Assembly (NCBI GenBank): GCA_963791225.1
Contig: CAWBRV010000003.1
Location: forward strand, 558,001-622,000
From: PALSA-612 sp963791225
GTDB lineage: Bacteria > Actinomycetota > Thermoleophilia > Gaiellales > Gaiellaceae
DNA length: 64,000 bases
Direction of reading: 5' to 3'
Shown here: in pieces, positions 24,134-32,190 of the stretch
How the letters are laid out: every line of letters starts with the position of its first letter
Position numbering within the stretch: the stretch's first letter is position 1
Program-made: the position numbers and the translations under genes
Notes under the pieces: model-generated
Database searches by the model: none
What the model was told of the DNA's origin: nothing
Seen by the model: the letters and a program-made list of their open reading frames with translations, nothing else

Positions 24134-25696
24134 TCAGCGTTCGGCTGCGGGGCCGCCGGCCGGGAGCGACCAGGTGAAGCGGGTAAGACTTTCCCGCGGC
24201 GCCAGTCCTCCCGGACGCAGGCCTCGCCGGACGAACAGGCTCGGACAGGCCGCGAGTTCTGCGATCGCGAGACGCGTCTCGCCCAGGCCCTCCTCCTGCC
24301 AGCGGCCCGAGAGCCCCACGACGATCAGTCCCACCTCGGCGGAAGCGCTCACGATGCCCTCCGGTCCGCGCGACACGAGCAGCGGCTCCGTCGAAACGCC
24401 GACGGCCCGCTGTACGAGCAGGGCCGCGCTCGCGAGTAGCCGACTCGCATCGCGCTTCCCCAGCCCCGGTTCGCCCTCGGCCCCGGCGAGCCGCAGCGGG
24501 GCGTCTACGGCGCGCGCGATCCAGGCGGCGACCTCAACCGCCGCCCAGTCATGCTCGGCGCCGCCGAAAGGCACGAGAACCGGCCGATCGGAGAACTGCC
24601 CGGCTCCGGCAAGCAACGCGACGTCGCACGGCGCCCGGTCGAGGACGGCGGCGAGATCGGCATGGAGCGCCTCGGTTGCGAGGCAGTCGGCGAGGAGTAG
24701 GTCGGTGTCCTGCTCGGTCGCGAGCCGCACGAGATCGTCGCCGGGATCGGCCGAGGTGAACGCAGCGGTTCGAGCGGTAACGCCGCGGCCGGTCAACGCA
24801 TCACGCCGATCGTTGAGGAGCGCCGCCGCACCGCCCATCTCCTCCGGGCCGGTGAGCCGCGCGAGGATCACCTCTCGGGCCGGTCGCGCGCGAGCGAGGA
24901 GCTCGGCGAGCCCGACCAGGGCGTCGAGGTTTGATTCCGTGCGCACTGCGACGAGGATCGACCGCTCTGCCGCCGGCGGCTCTCTCACCACGTCGAGGCT
25001 CGGATCTTGCCGCAGCATTGCCCGCTCGAGCTCCTGCAGCTCAGGCCCGGGCTCGATGCCGAGCTCCTCCACCAGCGTCGACCTCGCCGCCTGGTAGGCG
25101 GCGAGCGCCTCTGCCTGTCTTCCCGACCGATAGAGCGCGAGCATCAGCTGCCCCCGTAGCCGCTCCCGCAACGGATGCTCGGCGATCAGCCGCTCGAGCT
25201 CGGACACGAGCTCGGCCGTCCGGCCACCCTCGAGGTCGGCATCGATCCGCCGCTCCTGGACGTGGAGGCGGAGCTCCTCGAGCCTGCTCGCCTCCTCTCG
25301 GGCGAACGACTCATACGCGAGATCTGCCAGGGCCGGCCCGCGCCAGAGCTCCAGCGCGGCGTGCAGTGACTCGCCGCTCCCGTCCTGCGAGAGCCGCTCG
25401 AACCGCGTGAGGTCGAGCTCCTCGGGCTCGACGCGGATCAGGTAGCCCGGCGGCCGGGTGACGATCCGGTCGGCGCCGAGTGTCTTGCGGAGCTGTGAGA
25501 CGTAGTACTGGATCGTGTTCAGCGCCTTCTTGGGCGGCTGTGTGCCCCAGAGCTCGTCGATCAGGCGGTCCGTCGAGACGACCTCGTTCGCGCGGGTGAG
25601 CAGCAGGGCGAGCAGCGCCCGCTGGCGCTCGCCGCCGAGTGGGAGCGGACAGTCGGCGTCGACGACCTCCAGGGGGCCAAGGATCCGGAACTCCAT
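24134..25696 (-). CDS. SARP/BTAD regulator fused to universal-stress-protein-like domains (520 aa)
   Basis: Cytoplasmic transcriptional regulator. Residues 1-95 are an OmpR-like winged helix (MEFRILGPLEVVDADCPLPL, LLLTRANEVVSTDRLIDELWG, PGYLIRV); 96-240 are the bacterial transcriptional activation domain (EASRLEELRLHVQERRIDAD, RLRGQLMLALYRSGRQAEAL, ELGIEPGPELQ). From about 250 two Usp-like domains follow (ERSILVAVRTESNLDALVGL; FSDRPVLVPFGGAEHDWAAV), the second ending CPSLFVRRG. Together these suggest a stress- or nucleotide-responsive SARP. Likely co-transcribed with the solute-binding protein and divergent from the repeat protein at 25779. Confidence 0.9.
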   Translation of the reverse strand: MEFRILGPLEVVDADCPLPLGGERQRALLALLLTRANEVVSTDRLIDELWGTQPPKKALNTIQYYVSQLRKTLGADRIVTRPPGYLIRVEPEELDLTRFERLSQDGSGESLHAALELWRGPALADLAYESFAREEASRLEELRLHVQERRIDADLEGGRTAELVSELERLIAEHPLRERLRGQLMLALYRSGRQAEALAAYQAARSTLVEELGIEPGPELQELERAMLRQDPSLDVVREPPAAERSILVAVRTESNLDALVGLAELLARARPAREVILARLTGPEEMGGAAALLNDRRDALTGRGVTARTAAFTSADPGDDLVRLATEQDTDLLLADCLATEALHADLAAVLDRAPCDVALLAGAGQFSDRPVLVPFGGAEHDWAAVEVAAWIARAVDAPLRLAGAEGEPGLGKRDASRLLASAALLVQRAVGVSTEPLLVSRGPEGIVSASAEVGLIVVGLSGRWQEEGLGETRLAIAELAACPSLFVRRGLRPGGLAPRESLTRFTWSLPAGGPAAER

Positions 25697-25778
25697 CTCT
25701 CAGCGGGCTCTCAGCGGGCTCTCAGTCCTCCGGCGCATCTTCGCACGGTCAGCACCGATCAACCACCGAAGGAGGACT

Positions 25779-26297
25779 GTGTCCGTTCAGCTCAACACCA
25801 AGATCGCCACGACAATCGCGGCCGCGGCCGTGATCGCGGTCGCCGTCGCCCCGGGCGCATCGGCCGGCCCGTCCAAGGGCTCGCGCGTCCAGATCCCGCC
25901 GTCCCTGGCCAACTTCCAGGAGCCGGGCTCGACCGGTTACGTGCCGAAGACGACGCCGGTCACGATCCCATCGTCGCTGAAGAACTTCCGCGAGCCCGGC
26001 TCCGCGGGCTACCTGCCGAAGACGACGCACGTCGTGATTCCGCAATCGCTCCGGAACTTCCGCGAGCCGGGCTCGCAGGGGTTCGTCCCGGCGGCGGCAG
26101 TCGTGACTACGAGCTCCGCGGCCGGCCGCGGTCTCGACTGGATCAGCGCCCTGATCGGCGCCGGTGCCACGCTGGGGACCGCCCTTGCCGGCGCGGGCGC
26201 GTTCGTCACGATGCGCAAGCGCCGCACCCTCGTCCACGGTGGCCCTTGTGCGTTGACGACACCGAGTACCACTGCATCAAGCTGTGGCCGGCGTTGA
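25779..26297 (+). CDS. Exported membrane-anchored protein with three tandem 23-residue repeats (172 aa)
   Basis: The GTG at 25779 follows AAGGAGGA. A signal peptide spans residues 1-32 (Ala/Val-rich, ending APGASAGP). Residues about 38-108 comprise three imperfect repeats of the pattern IPxSLxNFxEPGSxGYxPKTTxV. A Ser/Ala linker leads to a C-terminal membrane helix (WISALIGAGATLGTALAGAGAFV) and a basic stop-transfer MRKRR. The last ~20 residues are Cys/Thr/Ser-rich and look frameshifted relative to a natural end after MRKRR. Divergent from the SARP gene, 82 bp apart. Confidence 0.7.
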   Translation: MSVQLNTKIATTIAAAAVIAVAVAPGASAGPSKGSRVQIPPSLANFQEPGSTGYVPKTTPVTIPSSLKNFREPGSAGYLPKTTHVVIPQSLRNFREPGSQGFVPAAAVVTTSSAAGRGLDWISALIGAGATLGTALAGAGAFVTMRKRRTLVHGGPCALTTPSTTASSCGRR

Positions 26298-26416
26298 TCG
26301 TTGCCGGAAATCCGCGCGGTGGCAAGGGCGTCAAGACTCGCCTTCTGGGAGTGGTCAGGCGGCGAGACGGACGGCTGCAGAACCGAGGTCCGCTAGTCGC
26401 TTCCTGAGCGGTGTTC

Positions 26417-26600
26417 TGTCACGGCTAGTGCAGTTTTGAACCCCTCTGTCTCCTTTCCCGATACCGGACTGAAGGGATAGAAGAGAGAGGCCCTTCCCGT
26501 CGCCGCAAGTGGGACATTTCGACTGTCAGTCGATGGGTCAGATGCCGGATACCGACCTCGGGAGAGGGTAGGGGGGTTGGAAACTGGACTAGCCGTGACA
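26417..26600. mobile_element. 184-bp MITE-like element
   Basis: Terminal inverted repeats of about 28 bp: the left end reads TGTCACGGCTAGTGCAGTTT, and the right end in reverse complement reads TGTCACGGCTAGTCCAGTTT. The inside is non-coding. A related solo end lies at 20223. No clear target-site duplication, so the inserting transposase family is not identified. Confidence 0.75.
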
Positions 26601-26701
26601 TGTGTGTCTGAAAACGCTGAGCGAGAACAGCGGAGGAGAGCACTCTGGCGCCGGCAGGCCCGGCACGAGGCGCCGAGCAGCACGAGTGGGGCGTCGCGTG
26701 A

Positions 26702-27079
26702 CTAGGGTGCGATGGCCCAGGTGTGTCCGTCGTCTGTGCTTTTGAGGATCCGGAACGCAGTGTGCGTGCCTGCCCCGACTGCGCTCGCGGCGTAGATCGT
26801 GGTGGGTCGCGCAGGGTCGACCGCAAGCGCATAGATCACGAGGCCCGAGACTGGTTGATCCCAGGTGTCTCCCCCGTTTGTCGTCATGTAGATGCCGCTC
26901 GTGTTGTATGTCGTCTGGTACCGGCCGCCCGCCGTCGAGTCGGGTCGCGAGCGTGTCGTGGTTGGCGGAGTCGTCGAACAGCAGGTGCACTCTGGTGTAG
27001 TAGTCGGCGGCCCGGCCGGGTTTGACGGGGTCACACCGCAACACTCTCCAAGCAGCGACGGGGCGAAGACGAGCATCAC
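26702..27079 (-). pseudogene. Remnant of a BNR/Asp-box repeat protein
   Basis: The last ~65 codons encode two Asp-box-like units: YMTTNGGDTWDQPVSG, then LKSTDDGHTWAIAP (S-x-D-x-G-x-T-W pattern), with YALAVDPARPTTIYAAS between them. This is typical of sialidase-fold or photosystem-stability-like propellers. The N-terminal part is Thr/Pro/Cys-rich and not family-like, and a full propeller would need several hundred residues. I read it as the tail of a truncated gene, 100 bp from the MITE. Confidence 0.55.
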
Positions 27080-27111
27080 GAATGGCCGAGCTGGGATAAC
27101 CGGGTGCGGGA

Positions 27112-27378
27112 TTAGGTTTGGAGGCGGGCTTGGAGCTGGGAGAGGCCGGGCGGGAGGCTGTGGCGCTTGAGGCGGATGCCTTGGACGGCGCGTCTTAGTG
27201 TCGCGGCTTGGGCGGCGGTGAGAGGCAACTCGGTCTTCTCGCTGACTGCGCGTTTGACGAGCGCCGCTGCATTCCCGCCTTCGGAGCCTACGGGAAGCCG
27301 ATTGAGTTCGATCAGAAGCAGGTTCGCCTCATCGCGATTGAGGTGTCGACCATCCAGGCGGTATGGCTGCGGCGACAT
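27112..27378 (-). CDS. Hypothetical helical protein (88 aa)
   Basis: A mostly alpha-helical, soluble composition: LNRDEANLLLIELNRLPVGS, AAALVKRAVSEKTELPLTAAQAATLRRAVQGIRL, ending with a Leu/Gln-rich helix. No family recognised. An ATG at 27378 or 27393 could start it. Part of a run of small minus-strand genes (27112-28475) of unknown function in an accessory-looking region. Confidence 0.5.
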   Translation of the reverse strand: MSPQPYRLDGRHLNRDEANLLLIELNRLPVGSEGGNAAALVKRAVSEKTELPLTAAQAATLRRAVQGIRLKRHSLPPGLSQLQARLQT

Positions 27379-27515
27379 CAGATTTTGCTCCACATCCGGT
27401 ATCGGCTCTCTGCCAGACCAGGTAAAGCCGCGGACGCGTTCTTTGCCAGCGTCGCTCGCGACGCGAGTAGCCGGCGGGACCGCCTACAGACGGACGACGG
27501 GTTCGCACACGCGGT

Positions 27516-27890
27516 TCAGCCGAGCTGGCTGGGCTGGCTGAGATGCTTCTGTGCTTGCGTCACATAGAGAGCGACGTCGTTCTCTTTCTTGACGAGCCTT
27601 TGCTCCCAGGCTTGCAGAGCTTGCTCGCGGTCGGCGAGTTCGTCTTCTTTGATTTCGGCTGCGCATCCAAGCTCTGCCTGACGACAAGCCAGTTGGGCTT
27701 CGCGGTCCTCGAGGTGCTCCTCTCGTGTGTCAAGGTCATGCTCGCGTTCATCGAGACGTTTCTCGCGGGTTTCGAGCAAGTGCCTACGTTTCTGGAGTTG
27801 CTCCTCCAAGGATCGTGAATGCCGATCCTGAACGGTGAACGTCCCGGTTGGGCTTGGGTCGAACCGGTTGGGGTTGAGGTCGTTGCTCAT
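27516..27890 (-). CDS. Coiled-coil protein (124 aa)
   Basis: After about 25 polar residues the chain from about 26 to 112 is an almost uninterrupted charged coiled coil rich in Glu, Arg and Leu. It contains repeats resembling LxxREExLxxRE (TREKRLDEREHDLDTREEHL). There is no membrane segment or enzyme motif, so it is probably a structural or scaffolding protein. The ATG at 27890 is preferred over the upstream in-frame codon at 27899. Confidence 0.6.
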   Translation of the reverse strand: MSNDLNPNRFDPSPTGTFTVQDRHSRSLEEQLQKRRHLLETREKRLDEREHDLDTREEHLEDREAQLACRQAELGCAAEIKEDELADREQALQAWEQRLVKKENDVALYVTQAQKHLSQPSQLG

Positions 27891-28007
27891 GAGCGGCACC
27901 GATATGGCGCTGCCTAAGGCTTCGGTTGTGCACGGTCATGACCAATCGCCTATCTGGGGGAGACGCGTCTCGCCCGCGAGCGCGGCCGCTCCAGACAGAG
28001 TCCACGA

Positions 28008-28475
28008 CTAGCGTGGTCTCAGCTTCGCGAGGAGCCGTTCCGTCAACTGCACGGCCCGCACACCGCGCAGGTCATATGTGCACGAAGCCAGGGTCGGTGC
28101 GAAGCCGCGAAAGCGATAGATCGACTCGATTCCGTCGGAGACTGTTGGGCAGGTTCCGTTGAACGGGTGCGCTCGCAGGTAGGGGCGGTTGAGGGCTGCC
28201 ACGGCGCGACGCAAGGCCAGCCGCTCGCTTGGCGTGAGGGAGCGAGGCCGATACCCGTCGCCGCTGATCGTCGTGTCGCTTATTCGGAAGTGTCGATCCG
28301 CATTCTGCCCGCCTAATCCCGGGAGCCCACCGTGACGAACGACGGTGACAATCGGCTGCGGCGCGCCTGACGCGGAATGCGACCCTCTTGCCTGCGATGC
28401 TGCTCCGGGCGCAGTGCCGATCCAGGTGCCGAGTAGTACCAGGACGACCGGGATGGCTGTGAGTGCTCGGGTCAT
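28008..28475 (-). CDS. Secreted protein of unknown function (155 aa)
   Basis: A signal peptide at residues 1-28 (ALTAIPVVLVLLGTWIGTAPGAASQA) precedes a polar mature part. That part has a basic helix PSERLALRRAVAALNRPYLR and two Cys residues (NGTCPTVSDGIE; LASCTYDLRGV) that may form a disulfide. The C-terminus is a helix, VQLTERLLAKLRPR. The pattern is like small exported actinobacterial proteins without assigned function. The ATG at 28475 is preferred over an upstream TTG at 28502. Confidence 0.65.
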   Translation of the reverse strand: MTRALTAIPVVLVLLGTWIGTAPGAASQARGSHSASGAPQPIVTVVRHGGLPGLGGQNADRHFRISDTTISGDGYRPRSLTPSERLALRRAVAALNRPYLRAHPFNGTCPTVSDGIESIYRFRGFAPTLASCTYDLRGVRAVQLTERLLAKLRPR

Positions 28476-28502
28476 GATCGCTTTACGCTGCCGCCAGCTC
28501 AA

Positions 28503-28886
28503 ATGATCACAGAGATCGCCCCGCCCGGACGCGCGTGCTCAGCGTGACTCCCCCTGTTTCCGCGCCTGTCCCTGATAAGCGTAGACAGGCTAAGACAGGC
28601 CAAAAAGCCAGCCGCCGACACACCCCCAAGGTCGGTTACATTTTGACGAGTTAACGACTGGCGCGTGCTTAAAGTGCTTCAGAGAGCGGGACGCTTCGCC
28701 CCCGGACGGACTTAGCATCGGAGAGCCGCTCGAGCTTCTTGAGCGTGCGGCGTCTGCGATGGGCCGGGCTGGACTCGAACCAGCGACCTTGGGATTAATA
28801 GGAGCCTCGGGAGGGCTTCGGTCAGTCTCGGTCTAGCCGAATTCAAGCGGGTTACAGTCGCTTCCCCGCAGCGACGTTGATCGCTA
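28503..28886. other. Intergenic region carrying a tRNA-Lys 3' fragment
   Basis: No coding sequence is supported. It includes the fragment at 28761-28799. Short AT-richer patches near 28570-28660 (TACATTTTGACGAGTTAAC) contrast with the surrounding GC and may be residual element DNA. Confidence 0.55.
28761..28799 (-). other. tRNA-Lys(TTT) 3'-half fragment, copy 1
   Basis: On the minus strand it reads TTAATCCCAAGG then TCGCTGGTTCGAGTCCAGCC and GGCCC: the 3' side of the anticodon arm, T-arm and acceptor 3' strand. No 5' half exists. Matches copies at 30693 and 61764 almost base for base; identity starts in the anticodon loop. Confidence 0.85.
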
Positions 28887-29747
28887 TCAGGCGGTGCGTC
28901 CGAGCATGTCTTGGAGCTCTGCTAGGCGCGTTGCGACTGTGCTTTCGGCCGCCCGTGTGCTTGCGTGATGGCTTGTTATGACAGAGAGGAAGTCCTCCGC
29001 TGTGAGGGCATAGAGCTCTACCGGAGTTGCGGCGACGATTGTTGCCGTTCGGGGCACGTGGCGTATCAGCGCGATTTCGCCTATGTGGTCGCCGGGGCCG
29101 AGCGTCGCAATGTGGCAGCGCGCGGCGCTGACGTCTACTTCGCCGTTCGCGATCAGGAAGAAGCGATCGGCATGGTCGCCCTCATGGATGATCGTCTGGT
29201 CAACCGAGGCCGAAACCGGGACAAGTTGGACCGCCAGACGCTCACGGAGGGCACCGGGCAGGGGAGCGAAGATCGGGTTTCGCCAGAGCAGGTCGAGACG
29301 ATCGCGCGCCGACGCGATCCCAGAGTTAGCGATACCGATCCTGCGCGGGCCGAGCACGCGCTTGAGCCGAACCGTCGTCCCTTTCGGCGTGATCTGTACC
29401 TCGACCGTGTCCATGAGTGCTCGCACCAAGTGCAGCCCCAAACTCGAGCGATCCTCGTGCCGGCGCACGTGGTCGTGAAGAACGATTTCGACCATGCCCT
29501 GGTTGTTGCTTGCTTCGACGCTGACGGCGATCGAGCGGGGTTGGTGCGCATCCAAGACGATGTTGTTGAACGCCTCGGTTGCGGCGACGAGGACGTCGAG
29601 AACCTCGTCCTCGGCGGCCTGCTGCTCTGTCAACCAAAGCCTGAGATGAGCACGGAGGAGAAATGCTTGAGCAGGCCGAGTCGCTAGCCGCAGGCTGAGC
29701 CTCGCATGCTGATCTTCTGAGGTATTGCTGTGGTCTCTTGCGGCCAC
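28887..29747 (-). CDS. HATPase (anti-sigma-type) fused to a cyclic-nucleotide-binding domain (about 286 aa)
   Basis: The N-terminal part (about residues 15-125) resembles RsbW/SpoIIAB-like GHKL ATPases: VLDVLVAATEAFNNIVLDAH (N-box), IAVSVEASNNQGMVEIVLHD and SSLGLHLVRALMDTVEV (G-box region). The C-terminal part (about 165-275) is a CNB domain: IIHEGDHADRFFLIANGEVDV, LGPGDHIGEIALIRHVPRTATI. The GEIAL-x(4)-PRTAT phosphate cassette is complete. The combination implies cAMP-tuned control of a partner switch. The GTG at 29747 is inferred from where protein-like sequence begins; the frame is open to 29900. Confidence 0.82.
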   Translation of the reverse strand: MAARDHSNTSEDQHARLSLRLATRPAQAFLLRAHLRLWLTEQQAAEDEVLDVLVAATEAFNNIVLDAHQPRSIAVSVEASNNQGMVEIVLHDHVRRHEDRSSLGLHLVRALMDTVEVQITPKGTTVRLKRVLGPRRIGIANSGIASARDRLDLLWRNPIFAPLPGALRERLAVQLVPVSASVDQTIIHEGDHADRFFLIANGEVDVSAARCHIATLGPGDHIGEIALIRHVPRTATIVAATPVELYALTAEDFLSVITSHHASTRAAESTVATRLAELQDMLGRTA

Positions 29748-29975
29748 GCCGACGCTACTTCCTTTCGCACTCTGGCCACAGAGTGGGATACACGATATCG
29801 GCAAGAACGCCGCCCAACCTTCGGGCCTGCATCCCTCGAACGAGTGATCCCGCCTAATCGCCACCGAGCCAGATCTCCCGCAGAAAGGCCAAACGCGCAC
29901 GAGCTTGCGCGCGCTTTACCGTCCGACCGCCGACCGAGGCCGATACCAATGACGAATCGAAGAGCAGGAAATCAG

Positions 29976-30191
29976 ATGAGTGAGAAGACGTTGCAAACCG
30001 CCAAGACAGCTGACCGGCACCTTCACCGACTGCTCCGCGACCTGACCGCCGTCGGGCTGATGGAGGCCGGCAACGACTTGTCCGCAGACAAGCGACTCAC
30101 CGCCGCGCTGGGCACCGAACTTCATCGAGTCATCCTCGCGGAGATCGACCGCCCAGCTGCCCTGCACAGCCGTTCCCTTCGCGTCGCATAG
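29976..30191 (+). CDS. Small helical protein, paralogue of 30266-30481 (71 aa)
   Basis: ATG at 29976 with an AGGAAAT site. The core HLHRLLRDLTAVGLMEAGND, then ADKRLTAALGTELHRVILAEI, aligns with the convergent neighbour (RLLCHLSLVGLIVEDRPP, ARERLEAKIGDLTPFCLAQAV). Shared positions include RLL, VGL, the RL pair, a Gly and a C-terminal hydrophobic helix. That similarity argues both are real genes. Function unknown; the size suits an adaptor or small regulator. Confidence 0.6.
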   Translation: MSEKTLQTAKTADRHLHRLLRDLTAVGLMEAGNDLSADKRLTAALGTELHRVILAEIDRPAALHSRSLRVA

Positions 30192-30265
30192 GCTCGACGC
30201 CAGAGCATCGACCACACGGTTCGACGGAAATCGTTCGCGCGGGCCGCGTTCGCTCGCGGCGAAGT

Positions 30266-30481
30266 TCAGCCTGTCTGACCGGGCCGGCTCGCGTCGGCGC
30301 GTGCGGGTTCGACAACTGCCTGCGCCAGGCAGAAGGGTGTGAGGTCTCCGATCTTCGCCTCCAGTCGTTCGCGGGCGGGGGGACGGTCCTCTACGATCAA
30401 GCCGACGAGCGAGAGGTGGCACAGCAGTCGCCGGGCCCTCGGGTCGAGTCCCTTCACAGCGACAAAGTGCTCGTCGCTCAC
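30266..30481 (-). CDS. Small helical protein, paralogue of 29976-30191 (71 aa)
   Basis: Starts at a GTG at 30481. Two helices are predicted (DPRARRLLCHLSLVGLIVED and ARERLEAKIGDLTPFCLAQAV), followed by an Ala/Arg/Pro tail. It has the same length as, and recognisable similarity to, the neighbouring plus-strand gene, with which it converges across a 74-bp gap. No known family. Confidence 0.5.
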   Translation of the reverse strand: MSDEHFVAVKGLDPRARRLLCHLSLVGLIVEDRPPARERLEAKIGDLTPFCLAQAVVEPARADASRPGQTG

Positions 30482-31028
30482 TCTGCTGCGGCCTCTTTCA
30501 CGAATTCAACGCAACCTACACCGCCAAAGCCGGCGAGGCCAAAGAAACGAGACCTGGTTCCGAGAAGTTCACCCCTTCGAGTGACGAAACAAGCGGGCTG
30601 TTGCCCCGTCTGTTGCCCCCTTGCCCTGTTAGCCGTGTGTCCGGGCTAGACCCTGCTTATAGAAGTACTTGATTTGCAGGCCCTTCTGAGATGGGCCGGG
30701 CTGGACTCGAACCAGCGACCTTGGGATTAAAAGGCCCGCAAGATAGACTGCCACAAGCTGTCGGAAGCGGAAAGCGCCTGCAGTTCGGCCATTTCTAGTT
30801 TGCAACGAACTGACGCGAGTTGCACCGGCCAGACACGAGCCCGTACTCGCGCCGTAGTCAAATTGCGGTTGGGTGCTCTCTCGTCCCAACGTACTGTCCG
30901 GACCGATGCCCCTGGATCTGGACGTTGGTCTCACGCAACCAGTTGCCACTTCCAAGAACTTCCTGTGCAGACGGCTCCCGCGTTCATGCTCGGACGGCTC
31001 CTCGTGTGCGATTGGTCATGAAGCGCGA
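30482..31028. other. Intergenic region at the left edge of the catabolic cluster
   Basis: About 550 bp without a supported gene. It contains paired direct repeats at 30600-30619 (minus strand GGGGCAACAGACGGGGCAAC) and tRNA-Lys fragment copy 2 at 30693-30733, then 295 bp with nothing recognised before the stop of the first monooxygenase. Confidence 0.6.
30693..30733 (-). other. tRNA-Lys(TTT) 3'-half fragment, copy 2
   Basis: Minus strand CTTTTAATCCCAAGG, then T-arm and acceptor strand, identical to copies 1 and 3 from the anticodon loop onward. Sequence 5' of the loop is unrelated, so the recombination point lies at or near the anticodon loop. Confidence 0.88.
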
Positions 31029-32171
31029 CTAGATCGGCTCGGCCAGCTCGGCCCAGCTTGTGGTCGTGAGTCCCGCAGGATCTGCGTCTGGAGCGGGTTG
31101 CTTCTCCCACTCGCCGAGCTGGATCGAATTTTCGACGACCATGCGACATCGCTGCCAGCGTCGGTCCATGAACTGCTCGAGCGCGACCTCGATTGACGCC
31201 TGGGTCTTGAGGAGCTCGGCGAGGACGATCGCGTCTTCGACTGCGAGCCCGCCGCCGTGGGCGAGGTGCGGCGTCGTGGTGTGTGCTGCGTCGCCGATCA
31301 GGACGACTCGGCCCCGGTACCAGGGCGACGGGACAAGAAGAACGTCGAGCGGCCGGTAGATGACCTGTTCCGGATTGATGATCCGATCGCGGAGCTCGCC
31401 GAGCAGGCTTGTGTAGTCCGAGAGTTGCTGGCGCATGAGCGCAGGAAGCTGGGTCTGTGGCGGACGTGCTTTGGTTGCGACGTTCTGGACGAGAAAGACG
31501 TACATCTCGTCGGTCGACACGGCCAGCATGCCCGCCTTGTTACGCGGGCCGTAGAACATGTACAGGACTCCCGGTTCGTACTCGGGGCCGGTGTCACGCG
31601 GACGCGGAGCCATCGCTCGCCACACGGCCTGGCCGGTGAAACGGGGGGCCGGCTCGCCGCCGAAGATCAGTTCCCTGATGTGTGAGTGGACCCCGTCGGC
31701 GCCGACGACGACGTCGTAGCGACCGCTTGTGCCATCGGTTAGTTCGACTTCGACGTGGTCATGCTCATTGGTGACCCAGGCGACGGTGCAGCCGGTCGTA
31801 ACGGGAATGCCGAGGCTGGTGATCTCTTCAGCGAGGATGTTGTGGAAGGCCGGGCGGGCGATCTGGACGGCCGACGGATAGTCGGGGCCGATCAGCCGAG
31901 GCATGTCCGAGATGTGTGTGATCTCGCTGTCGGCGTTGCCGACTGCAAAGCGGTAGATGCCATTCCCGCTGGCGACGGCCCGGTCGATGAGTCCGATCGT
32001 GGCGAGCGCGCGGAGCGCCGGACCGAGCAGCGTGAGACCGACCCCGACGGGTCCCCATTCGGGTGCGATCTCAACCATGTGGGGTTGCATCCCGCGGCGG
32101 GCGAGGGCGATCGCAAGCGTGCCGCCTCCGATGCCGCCGCCGACGATGAGGACGCGAGAAGAGGGGGGCAT
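31029..32171 (-). CDS. FAD-dependent aromatic hydroxylase, PHBH/UbiH-like (380 aa)
   Basis: Group A flavoprotein monooxygenase (NAD(P)H + O2, ring hydroxylation). Rossmann GxGxxG is VLIVGGGIGGGTLAIALARRG at residues 7-27; the DG motif VVVGADGVHSHIRELIF lies at about 154-170; GDAAHTTTPHLAHGGGLAVEDA at about 293-314 is the second FAD motif. Length is standard. It is the last gene of the leftward operon, 19 bp after its paralogue, and strongly similar to the proteins at 32191 and 43950. Substrate unknown. Confidence 0.92.
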   Translation of the reverse strand: MPPSSRVLIVGGGIGGGTLAIALARRGMQPHMVEIAPEWGPVGVGLTLLGPALRALATIGLIDRAVASGNGIYRFAVGNADSEITHISDMPRLIGPDYPSAVQIARPAFHNILAEEITSLGIPVTTGCTVAWVTNEHDHVEVELTDGTSGRYDVVVGADGVHSHIRELIFGGEPAPRFTGQAVWRAMAPRPRDTGPEYEPGVLYMFYGPRNKAGMLAVSTDEMYVFLVQNVATKARPPQTQLPALMRQQLSDYTSLLGELRDRIINPEQVIYRPLDVLLVPSPWYRGRVVLIGDAAHTTTPHLAHGGGLAVEDAIVLAELLKTQASIEVALEQFMDRRWQRCRMVVENSIQLGEWEKQPAPDADPAGLTTTSWAELAEPI

Positions 32172-32190
32172 CGACCCGTCCGTCGGGGCG

